A program made the position numbers and the translations under genes. From Nephrotoma appendiculata (taxonomy: Eukaryota; Arthropoda; Insecta; Diptera; Tipulidae): a DNA stretch of 64,000 bases. Below, piece by piece: positions 44,760-54,724 of the stretch (its first letter is position 1; each line of letters starts with the position of its first letter). Location of the stretch: the NCBI GenBank assembly GCA_947310385.1, contig OX371225.1, forward strand, positions 15,815,050 to 15,879,049. Direction: 5' to 3'. The notes beneath the pieces are model-generated. The model made no database searches, was not told the DNA's origin, and worked only from the letters and a program-made list of their open reading frames with translations.

Positions 44760-45205
44760 TTAAATAAACTCAACAGTGCCGATGGATCATTTTGCATCCG
44801 TTGGGCATGCATATTTATGTTAAAGTGTAATGTGTTTCCATTTCACCATAGATATGATTGTTTCAAACATGCGTTAATTTCGTCCACACATGTAACGCGT
44901 AGAATGACCGGTAATATATGTCTGACATCACCGGACTTGGCAGCAACAGTAGAGCGCCTTCGAGAAGTCTGCTATTATCGTTGAAATCGTTCATCGGTTT
45001 ACCGAGAAGTTCAAGAGAATGCTAGTGCATTCATCCCAGATATTAATTTGGCACTTTTGCAAAATTTTAGCCAGATCGAAATCCTTCTATATGTTGTACA
45101 TTGCGTCTGGATTGGTGTGAATGATCAATGGCAACTTGAGTGCTGAATGTGCAGTCCTTCTACCAGCCAGTAAATGCCAGATGAAGTGATTGCAGTGAGA
45201 TGAGG
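44760..45205 (-). pseudogene. Helitron (Pif1-type) helicase fragment
   Basis: Minus strand: LLAGRRTAHSALKLPL, then NPDAMYNI and DLAKILQKCQINIWDECTS near 45190-45040, where IWDEC is the Walker B box. Then GDVRHILPVILRVTCVDEIN and ACLKQSYLW near 44940-44860 match the GDFRQTLPVIPRGTRADEIN block of Helitron helicases. Between the two parts the sequence is frameshifted, and the Walker A region is missing. The intact protein unwinds DNA during rolling-circle transposition. No Helitron terminus (TC...CTRR) could be linked to it. Confidence 0.8.
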
Positions 45206-45389
45206 AATATCTTACCAGTGTCGCCAAGTGCGTCTATAAAAAAAAGAATCACTCGGCACGCCGCATCGTCATTTACGAAGACCGAGCAAAAGTACCCGGA
45301 GATGCAGCGAGATGCTTTGACTTTGTGGTGTGATGGCAACTTCGGTACAATTATAAACCGCTGTTGGCGATTTTAAATCGAAAAAAACA

Positions 45390-46070
45390 TTCCGGCAAAG
45401 CTTCTATATATGGTCACGAAGAACTTCACCTAAACATGTATGGGAAGGCCCGCCAGGAGTCGCCGGCACGAAACAAAGTGTATTGGCCATAGATCGATGA
45501 AGATGTCGACCAAACAAGTGCACGTTGTAGTCATGCCCAATGACAAAAGAGTCGTCTTCGATTTTGTAGGGCTCGTAAATGGCTTTTGGTACTTGGTGAT
45601 CATAGCTGTGTTTAGCAAGTGGGCAAAAAGTTTTAAAATGCAATCAATAACGGCTGACAGAACGATTGACCACTTAGAAGAAGTTTTTGTCCATCAGGGA
45701 CTCAGCGACACCGTCGTTTTGGACAACGGTCCCAAATTTGTGTCAGAAGGATTTGAGTCGTTTAGCAGCGAAAAAAATCGTTAACTCGTTAAAGACCGGA
45801 TGAAAGAAGCTAGAAGGTGGTTCCTAGCTTAAGAAGGTAATGCCGATCAAATTGATGATGGGACAACTGATAAACATTCATTAGAACGCGATTCGAAAAT
45901 GGTGCTACAATTCATTCAGCACCATGGAGCAAAGTGATGCAGGTTAGTAAACTATATTGTGCTAACCGAAACACAATTGGAAATGTTTTACTGGATGATT
46001 TTGATTTACCCGTACCAATGCAACGAGCAGTAGAGCCAGAGGTCTTGCTATATGAAAACTGAATCATATG
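45390..46070 (+). pseudogene. Ty3/gypsy integrase fragment
   Basis: The plus-strand frame 45440-45784 carries FDFVGLVNGFWYLVIIAVFS, KMQSITADRTIDHLEEVF and DTVVLDNGPKFVSEGFE. This is the integrase catalytic core with two of the three acidic residues, the first Asp in FDFVG and the second in LDNGP. It then stops. Behind it GTTDKHSLERDSKMVLQF continues the family in broken form. Its sequence is unlike the gypsy at 24517-27300, so it is a different lineage. Confidence 0.82.
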
Positions 46071-46539
46071 ACAAGTCTTTTGGGATTGCTTTGGGTTAAC
46101 TTTAATTTTTAATCAGGAAAGTGTGTTGTTCCCAGATACGTTGTGTTCGTACAGAATACGAGAAAAAATAAATAAAATCATTAAAAAACTTTCTGCGATC
46201 ATCATGAGGGGGAATAAAATCTCGTTGAAAAGATGTTTTGGAAAAATAATATGAAATTTTCGATCTTCAGTAGGCAGCAGTGCTTAAGGATGAAAGGAAA
46301 GATGAAAAAGAAGACGTGGAATCGTGATATTTAAGTTTAGATCGTCGACCCGACTTGGCGATTGAAAGTACATAAATTATAGAAAGAAAGGGTGAATTGT
46401 AGTGCGTTTTTTTTGGGGTATTTTATGGGCTATGGCCTCACCCATGTCGCCCTGCTCACATCAAAGCATAGCTGGATTCAACGTGTAGGTAGACTGGCGC
46501 TCAACCACTATTTGAATAACGGTCAGTTGAAGTTTACGT

Positions 46540-46737
46540 TTACCCATATGTTAGAGAGCACGTTACAGATGTTACGTTAAATGGAATATTACAATTAAGG
46601 TCGAGGTCAAAATACCAAGAAAAATTAAGATAATTAAATTCACCTACACTGAAAATTATGTCTCCGGGATTACTCAGGCTATTTAGCTCTTCCATGACTT
46701 TACAGAAATTTATAATGGGTGTAATCTTTATTATCAC
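46540..46737 (-). pseudogene. Non-LTR endonuclease scrap
   Basis: The minus-strand 65-codon frame contains GDIIFSVGEFNYLNFSWYFD, the block around the catalytic GDFN of the APE-type endonuclease in non-LTR elements (here GEF, the Asp changed to Glu). Only this region is left. The preceding 46080-46540 shows no gene. Confidence 0.55.
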
Positions 46738-46919
46738 AAAAAGAACTATTCTCTACATTTATTTCTTAAAGATTATTTCTTTCAAATGTAACCCTTAACT
46801 GTGGCTAACATGGTCCATTCTGAAGATCCAATTTTCGATGACGCGTTTGAGCATTTCTAGTGGTAAATGGCCAATGACGCGAGTAATGTTGGCCTGCTTT
46901 TTTTACACAAAAATTGTGT

Positions 46920-47150
46920 TCAGATGGCGAAGCCACTGGCCCCAGAAAAAAAAAACGTTTGGTGTGGTTTATGAGCCGATGGAATCATCGGTCCGTATTT
47001 TTCAAAGATGACTTTGGTTAATTTCGGACAAATTTTGCACAAAATGCTTGAACTGAATCTGGTCGAAATGTAGCTTCATCAAGACGGCACCACATGCCAC
47101 GCAGCACGCGAAACCAGGGACTTATTGAGAAATGCATTCTATGAGCAATT
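46920..47150 (+). pseudogene. Decayed Tc1-like transposase, middle part
   Basis: The plus strand, through several frames, shows a degenerate WCGLY...GPYFFKD block (RIFQR and SVFFKDDFG near 46990-47015), then LHQDGTTCHAARETRDLLRN near 47073-47130. The latter is the HQDGATCHTAR motif, with the second catalytic Asp. It belongs to the same DUF4817-type family as 1-666. Confidence 0.7.
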
Positions 47151-47214
47151 TATCTGTTTTTATTTTTATTTTTTCTTCGAGCCGTTATGAAAATTATAAC
47201 CCAAACGCTTAAAA

Positions 47215-47470
47215 ATTTACCCTGTATTAACAGAAACGCGAAAAGCGCGGTGTAACGAAAAAAATGGTTTTAAAGATATTCACCCCATTGGAGTAGTTTT
47301 TTGGGGGTTGAACTATGCCAATTTGTTGTAATTAATTTGTAAAAAGTTCCTGTATTACCCCAGTATGATACAATAAATATTAACAGAAAAGCGTGGCATA
47401 TATGCTATAGCGTTATCGCCAGCCCACACAGGAATTACAGCATAACAGGGCCTGTAAAAAAATTTCCTAA
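47215..47470 (-). repeat. Interspersed repeat with ACAGGCCC end, copy B
   Basis: Complement of the element at 41232-41590: it ends CAGGGCCTGTAAAAAAATT on the plus strand and contains AATAAATATTAACAGAA and TTTTTGGGGGTTGAACT in the mirrored order. Confidence 0.65.
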
Positions 47471-50349
47471 TTCTCAAAATTAACTGAGCCGCGTGATATT
47501 TTCACCAAACCATTAGAATCCACCTCCTCAAATTGACAGTTTACGAAAAGAAAATATATTTCTTCAGTTTTTGTTTTGCTTAAATTTTCCATTATGTAAA
47601 GCGAAATACAAAAAAGCTTTCGACTTGCGCACACAACACCAAAACAGAGCATAGATTTTATATATTTTGCCAATTTCACATATGTATACATATTAACATA
47701 AATACATAGAATTTATATATACATACATACATAACAATGTAGAACAGATAAAGGTCCAAATTTTTTGTTGTTATTGTATTTTAAGCTCCTCTTCCAAGAA
47801 ATATATATATACAGCGCACGTAGGAGCTTTTATCATGCCAACAAACTTTATTTGTTTCTGTTTTTCCAAAATATTCATTCAAAAATGTATAATTTTTTTT
47901 GAGCGGGGGCACTCAAAATTTTTTGGGAGGCGATCAAAAAAAAAATTTCATTGAGTGTTCCAAATTTGTTGTTTCAATTTTAATTGGTATAAAAGCTCTA
48001 TACATACACAAACGTACCCAATAACATATATACAACATTGAGCTGGTTTTATATTCGACACACAAAAAACTAGGGGAAATTTGTTTTCCTTTTTATTTTC
48101 TTTGCGTTTCGAACGATATCATGTAACATTTTGATTATTACTGTTGTAGTTGTTGTTGTTGTTGTTGTGCTATGCTTTTTGAGTGTATATATGAGCTTTT
48201 TAAATATTATCGGTTGCCAAAGTTAAAATACGGTCAGTATACCGGTGAACACTTTGATAAGTGTTTCGTGTGTGGAAAATTTTAGTTTTTTCGGTTTTTT
48301 TTGTGTGTGTGTCTGCTGCTTGTGAAATAAAATAAAATAAAAATACAAATGCAAAGTGTTTTTCGTACGGTGTAATCTTGTGCTTTTCGATCGTAAAAAA
48401 GGAACTTTGTTAATTATAAATTAAATTTCTTGTTACATAAATTAGTAAAGTGTTAATTAATTACACATAGTAAAGTTTTAAAAAATAAGTGATTTTTGTT
48501 GTTGTATACAATAGTTATATAAATATTGTGAAAGTTTAAAAATGTTTTAGTCGACGCAAATTTTGTTGGTGTAATTAAATTATTTATATATAATTATTAT
48601 TACATAATGTGATTTGTATTTCAATTTTTTATATTATTGCGAGCTTTATAAAGGCGATGCACAATCGATATATTTAGAATATTTATTGTTTTTATATATT
48701 ATATCGCGTTTCAATTAATTTAACACGATAAAATAAAAAGGTTGGAGTATACCGCGGGTGTGGGTGGGAAAACTCTCACAGCACCTTAATGGAAATTATA
48801 CAATTTTTAGCGTTCAAAATACATATAAATATTTTTTATTACATAAGAATTTTCCTATTTTCCTATGTACACAACATATTATTTTAGGTACCAAAACGGG
48901 GGAGCAAAATGTTGTTACATAAACTATGCTGTGTTTTATATACGAAAAATATTGTGTATGGTCGGCGGTAAAATTATATACCAACAGTTGCTTAGCTCGA
49001 TTTACCTTTATATATAGAATTTATAGTGTTTTCCAATAGCCGCACGCCAATCCTCGCCGTGGGTGGTTATAAATCTTATTTTATGACCACAATTCAAATC
49101 GTTCAAATACATATGAAACACATGTGACCGATATTCCACTAATTTTGTCCTGATTTGAACCAACAACAAAATAAAATAAAAAAATCGAAAAACACTCAGC
49201 AATAATTGAAACAGTTTTTGTATCACAATATAAATTTTATGGCGTGGGGACTGCGGGCGTAATTATAGTTTTGGAACGAATCGTGGGCGCAATCAAGGGC
49301 ATCCATTATCCCATATAAATATATTAAGTGATAAAAGAGGATAATATTTTTTTTATTTACTGAGATAAAAAGGGTTCGATTAAGGTACGCAACGCACACA
49401 CAACTAAATGAAAATTTCAATTTGAGCAAGCATAATAATGGTGTACACAAGAAAAAGGATATGATTTTATTAAAAAGCTTGGGAGATTTTATATTATAAT
49501 ATGAGGCCATTGAAATGTTATCTCGATCTGTTCTGTGTACGAATGCAGCATCAATTTGCTGCTTGCTCCTTACTGAAATAAAATTTTTGTTATTTAATTG
49601 GAATTCTACTTATTATTTTATGTGGATCGTAATATTTTTATATAAACAGCTCTAGGTAGGTCGTTGTGGTGGAGAAGTATCTCTGGATATTGATTGTCGT
49701 TTCTTCCTATGTATTGTTAGAGATATAGTACGTCATGATGGATATCATGTCCGAGACTATTTATTCTGCTAAAGCTACTTCATTCAGTTTTTGTTCAGCA
49801 ATATAGAATTTTCCAGATTAACCATGTGACATCACCTAGACGTAACCGAATTTTTGTACGTATATTCCTTGATGCCAAAATTCCTCGAATGCCTTGATGC
49901 TGCTTCCATCACGCTTGTCGGTGGAATCGACAAAAGAAAATTGTACACTCTCTCGAGTTCTGGGCCTCTGAGCCCATCCGATTCAAACTGGATTAAATCC
50001 CGGCGAATCTTAGTATTTAGACTATTTGATCTTCTTTATGTAGTTGAACTGTTTCAAATGCATCTCGTGCCAAAATTTGTTTTAATTGATTTGCTATATT
50101 CTTTCTAGTATTTTAACAATAACTTTAATAATCGATGCTTTTGGAAGTTTCCGAAAAATATAGGCATGTGCATTTTTTTCGGCATCCACCATCTGGTATT
50201 TGTTATGGAGATACTGATGTAAACTAGATAAAGGTTGAAGGTCGCATCGGCAGAAAGAAGGCTTGCATCTTACCGGAAAAATGACTGAACCCAATTTTAT
50301 GGGTAAAATAACAGCAATAATTTCTGACTGAAGTTTAAATTCATCATCT
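47471..50349. other. AT-rich stretch, possibly the 5' region of a host gene
   Basis: It contains (TTG)n at 48148-48168 and, near 48234, GGTCAGTATACCGGTG, a good arthropod initiator. This is followed by several hundred bases of leader-like sequence without a recognised exon. I see no coding region; the host-gene idea rests only on that initiator and the composition. Confidence 0.35.
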
Positions 50350-51770
50350 GAAAAAGAATAAGATGTAAATGTTATAAAATCGCTCGAACATGAAAAGTAA
50401 ACTGTTCCATCGCATCTTTGAGTCCAATATTCATTTTTGTTTGTTTTCCGAATTCTAATACGAGAAATTTTTGAAGCCTGTCCTCCTTTTTCATTGTAGT
50501 GCAGGGATTATGTGCAAAAGTAGTAAATAATTCCAATAGAAATGAAATCTTAGAGGGTTGTAGTACTATACTGTCTTCAAGTATTTTAGAAAAAATCCCT
50601 ACTTCTAAAGGTTTAGCCAACCCTGCAATCAGGGTTGGAATAATCTTTTTAAGGTGTTCAGAAAAGTGAAAATAACTTCTGAACGGTACACAGCAAAATC
50701 TCGAAAAATGGCTCAAATGACGGAGAATTTAAAAGTGAAAAATTGAGCGAAGGAGACCGTTGTTCAAAAGAGAAGGTGGAGCTGAAACCAATTCCCATTT
50801 AAAAAACTGCAGTGAGTTTATAACGAAACTTTCGTTATTTATTTTTATTCCCTGAACCTGAGCTGCAATTGGAATAACTTATTATGCAGCAGCTTTATTC
50901 AAAGCACTATCACAGGTGATGTTGGAATCAGCAACAAGTCCAGTTGATAAACTGACAAGATCACCAGCCCAATTCCGAAATGGGTTATGTTGTTGAAGCC
51001 ATGAAACAAATTTCCATCGCGGAATTCATTTTAAAGTGTTGTAATCCTCCTTATCGAAAATTATTTCTCTGGAAATTATTTTTTGTACTCTTCATTGGTC
51101 AGCTTGGCTAGTAACTCCTTCATTTCCTGTAAATATAAATGAGCAGATTTTGCATATAAGTTATGACTAGCAGAATGGAAATATGGCAACACTTTTCGAA
51201 CAGATTCCATATGCATCTGCTTTTGCTAGTCCTCTCAGCTCCGATATACTGCAGCACAATCATAAATTGCTCAAAATATTGGAGCCAAAGTTTGTATGTT
51301 CTGTTTGTTGTTCTTAGTCTGTTGATGTTACTTTTAAAGCAATCATGACACATATCCGGTGATATGCTGTTTTCTATCAGTTTCTGATACGTTTCCATGA
51401 CTTCAGCAGACACATTTCAAATCTTCGGAATTGTCCATAACCAAATAATTTAATGCTGATATCGCCAGTATACGTGCTCGCAAAGCACGCGAAAAGCATG
51501 TTCGGTAAGCATGTATTTGAGTGTTGCATTGTCATAAACTGTTTCCCATAATTCTTCTAGTCCGCTTTCTTTCATCATATATCCAATTGTGCCAAGATGA
51601 GTAGATGAAATCCTCCAAGGCATACTATTTTTCCAGCTGTATCACTGTTTTGCTCCGCAGACCTAACCATTTCAATTGACTTCATAAAGAGTGGTTGATC
51701 AAAAGTAACTATGCACATCTGCCCATTACTCTTGCTTTTGGGAGCTGATAAAATAAAGATGAGTATAACG
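50350..51770 (-). pseudogene. Degraded protein remnant of an unnamed repeated family
   Basis: Minus strand, spread over three frames: CIVTFDQPLFMKSIEMVRSA and LGGFHLLI near 51720-51590; ESGLEELWETVYDN near 51570; ALRARILAISALNYL near 51490-51440; YFHSASHNLYAKSAHLYLQ near 51190-51130; then RNWAGDLVSLSTGLVADSNI and TCDSALNKAAA near 50980-50880; and FKWELVSAPPSL near 50790. These form one colinear protein with many stops. I remember this motif order from multicopy uncharacterised invertebrate proteins but cannot give it a name or function. Multicopy status and decay suggest a mobile-element protein. Confidence 0.5.
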
Positions 51771-51799
51771 TCATCAAGTTACTAGTTAGTTAGTTCAAG

Positions 51800-52231
51800 A
51801 GGAGATTGAATACCATAGTGGCTAATAAAGTTAGAAAAAGCTTATATTGAGGAATTAAAATCAACTAATACCATTTCAAGATATCCGCGATTAGATGTCG
51901 CTTGGATGTTGTGCAAATAACACAAATCTCAGATATTGGCTCCAATTGGCTCCAATTGTTAATATTCGCGTGAATGTTCGCATTTGTTTTTGCATGGATA
52001 GCGTGAATGTTTTCCGAGACAATTTTTTTCGAGAGCCCTTCGTATAATTTTAATTCCACAACATATACTTCTACTAACCTTTGAAAAGGCGATAGGAGCC
52101 AATTTCTGAGATTCGTGTATTTTTCAACGACATCCAAGCGACATCTAATCGCGGATATGGCATTAGTTGATTTTAATTCCGCAATATAAGCTTCTTCTAA
52201 CTTAAATAGCCATTATGGGATTCAATCTCCG
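51800..52231. repeat. Foldback element, about 430 bases
   Basis: The left arm 51800-51905 (AGGAGATTGAATACCATAGT outer, CGCGATTAGATGTCGCTTGG inner) pairs with 52126-52231 (CCAAGCGACATCTAATCGCG inner). Roughly 105 bases per arm with few mismatches; the loop carries TGGCTCCAAT twice in tandem. Confidence 0.85.
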
Positions 52232-52395
52232 AGATTCGTATAATTTGCCTTAAGCTATAACGACATCCTTCCATATGAAAATATCAGATAGCGTGAATAT
52301 TCAAAAATCCGCCTTGGCCCTCTCAAACTTTTATACCCTATGGGAGTTAATCTGTAAAATTCATGTAATTTAACAACGACATCATTAAAAATCGC
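52030..52395. repeat. About three tandem copies of a ~120-base unit
   Basis: Each unit has TTTTAATTCC...ATA-type start, a CTTCT.CTAACTT block, a block near ATGGGATTCAATCTCCGAG, ATTCGTATAATTT and AACGACATC. Copies begin near 52040, 52160 and 52290. The units overlap the right arm of the foldback 51800-52231, so that arm was built from the tandem unit. Downstream, GCCAAACTTAAGGTAAA at 52467 forms a hairpin with its complement near 52500. Confidence 0.6.
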
Positions 52396-53099
52396 ATATT
52401 TTTCAAATGATTAAATTTATTATTTTTTATATGTGGGTAAATATCTATCTAGGCCGAAGAGTGCCAAACTTAAGGTAAAAGTCAATTTTAAGTAAATGTT
52501 TACCTTAAGTTTGGCTCACAGCCCTGAAATTTATACTTTGTCAAAACAATTAGTTTTGGATACAGACATAAATTTCTTCGAAGGTTATCAAAATGTGCAA
52601 TAGTTAAAGGTGTTAAAAAACTTCACACTGGTGAAGTGTTCATAAAACTCTATTAGCAAAACTATCTATTGGGTGAACGTTTAGAAGTATGTGATTCAAT
52701 ATAACAAATGGAAACATACACTAAGCTATCAGCCGCAGACGGTATCTTAAATGGAGATGGAGATAATATTGTTATAATCCCAAACCAAATATCCTGGTAG
52801 GGTTAATTTGTTGCAGGTAGGCACTTGGCCCAGAGAGATTATATGTAGCAACTACACCATCAACGTCAATCAACCGTTGACAAATTTATTCGACCCCATG
52901 GGAACAGCTTTAAAATAATTGTAAAAAAGTACGAAACGAGATCGAACGAATTAAAACAATCTTTTCGTTACTGTGTTTATGGCGAAATCTCAATGTGAAA
53001 ATTTTCAACCTCGAGATTTTTGCAAATTTACCATTCGCTGTATCGTCAAAAACATAAAAGTACGTGCGTATGTAATCTATGTGGTTGCGTATGTGTGTG

Positions 53100-53720
53100 T
53101 TCTGTACAGACTAAAAATGTACGGCCTCTTTACAGCCCAGACGGAGCGACTGATTAAGGTGAAACTTTATATAAAAGCTTCTTTCGCAAATTACGGGGTC
53201 CGTGTGATGTTTGGTCAAAACCGGTCAGCCGGAAGGGGCAAGCTCAATAGAAGCTTTTCCTTTTTACGAAAATATTTTGAAAATTATATCATTTATGAAA
53301 AAAATAACTAAGAACTAAAAGTTACAATGTTACAATATCGGTCAAATCTGTATGAAACTTCATACTAGCTTTCCGTACAAATTGAGGGATACCAGTGAAT
53401 TGGTCCAGATGGACTGATTATTCAAGATGAAACTTCAATCTTAAGTGTCTTCCTTAAACTGGAAGGTTCCAGTAACATCTGACCGAATTCGGTCTATATA
53501 AATTCATTTTGCATCAATATCAGTTCAAATCATTTTCGTTCAAATTAAGCCGACAAACAAGTAAAATATTTTAAATTATATTTGCAACAATATCGGTCCA
53601 CATCAGCTTTTCAAACTGTATATGGAAATTACGATTTTTGACAAGTTCTGTTTTTCATTAAAATTTCAATAATCGGGATGAAACTTCATAACTAAGCATT
53701 TTTTTTAAATTTAAGCGGAA
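53100..53720 (+). repeat. Degenerate ~230-base tandem repeat
   Basis: Blocks like CAGACGGAGCGACTGATTAAG with GTGAAACTT recur near 53140, 53400 and 53680, each followed by a GGAA...ACGAT-like block. Related single copies stand at 15578 and 37905. The open frame 52973-53311 is a by-product. No gene is supported from 52400 to 54440. Confidence 0.55.
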
Positions 53721-54439
53721 ATTACGATATCCCGATTGCTTTGCGAGACGACACATTGTTTTGCTGAAACATGATTTTTCTACGCTCGGTCGTTTGACCA
53801 TATTTGCAGCATCGAATTGATCCAATAATGCACTTTAATATTGCGCTTGGACGCAGTATCCACCCACCGATTAGACTGTTCCTTCATCTCTGGTTTTTAG
53901 TAATGTATCCTGATCTGTGGCTGCCTCTGTGACCAACAAGCAAAGAGTTCTAGAAATATGGAATATATTAAATCCACACTCTTCGAAAGCTGGCCCAATG
54001 GATCCTGGGGTTGTCTGTCTTTGCCTAACGCAGATGGACCAAACTCCAAATTATCAGGACCACCAAGATCTTTAACTGAAAATGCTTTCAGTACGAAAAT
54101 AAAATCGCTGAAATCCGTGACCAATCACGAGAAATAGAGGAATTTTACATTGAAACACGTGCAGCACTTGAGAGGACACGGATAAAGCAGAATTAGAAAG
54201 AGAAAAAAATTTCATGTTGAACCGGAATAAAAGACCAAGCAACAAATTGATAGCTCAACACTTATACCAGAAATGATAGAAACTTGACCATCAACTTCAA
54301 AAGAGGTTTCTAGAAGCCACTGACTCTGAAACCTATAGAGCAGGCTTCAATGCTTATAGGAAATTATAGAGCATTTAGGCAAAATGGTCATCAGATAAAA
54401 AATACTGTAAACGTTAATATTAGAAAGAAAAAAATCGAA

Positions 54440-54720
54440 ACTGAATATGTGTTCAAATAAACAAAGTTGGCGTCCACTATTTATACTCACTTTTAATAAT
54501 AAAGAAAAAGTGGAAGACATATATAGCATCAAGGGAATACTTACCATGAGAGTAAGAATAGAGTCATTGCAAAAACAGCGGTCCAATACCAGAGTGAAAA
54601 AATGTCAAGGTTTATATCATATGCAGAATCGTTGCCAAAGAGAAACTAAATGTATGCCACATCCCTCAAACTCCAGGGGATGTGTGTTTAGTCACAAATA
54701 TATTGCCCCTAAGATATAAC
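54440..54720 (+). pseudogene. Jockey/X-element-like ORF1 (gag) C-terminal fragment
   Basis: The plus-strand frame encodes WRPLFILTFNNKEKVEDIYS, then IKGILTMRVRIESLQKQ and KKCQGLYHMQNRCQRETKC. This is the pre-knuckle domain and first zinc knuckle of jockey-type gag proteins (compare the usual QCxRCQxYGHTKNYC), with some ligands lost. It is cut at 54721 by the TTAA of the piggyBac element, behind which the matching ORF2 relic continues. Confidence 0.72.
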
Positions 54721-54724
54721 TTAA

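Noticed and set aside
45404..45643. Minus-strand 79-codon gene
   Set aside because: Shadow of the gypsy integrase on the plus strand.
52973..53311. 112-codon plus-strand gene
   Set aside because: Overlaps the degenerate tandem repeat family also found at 15578 and 37905, so probably by chance.
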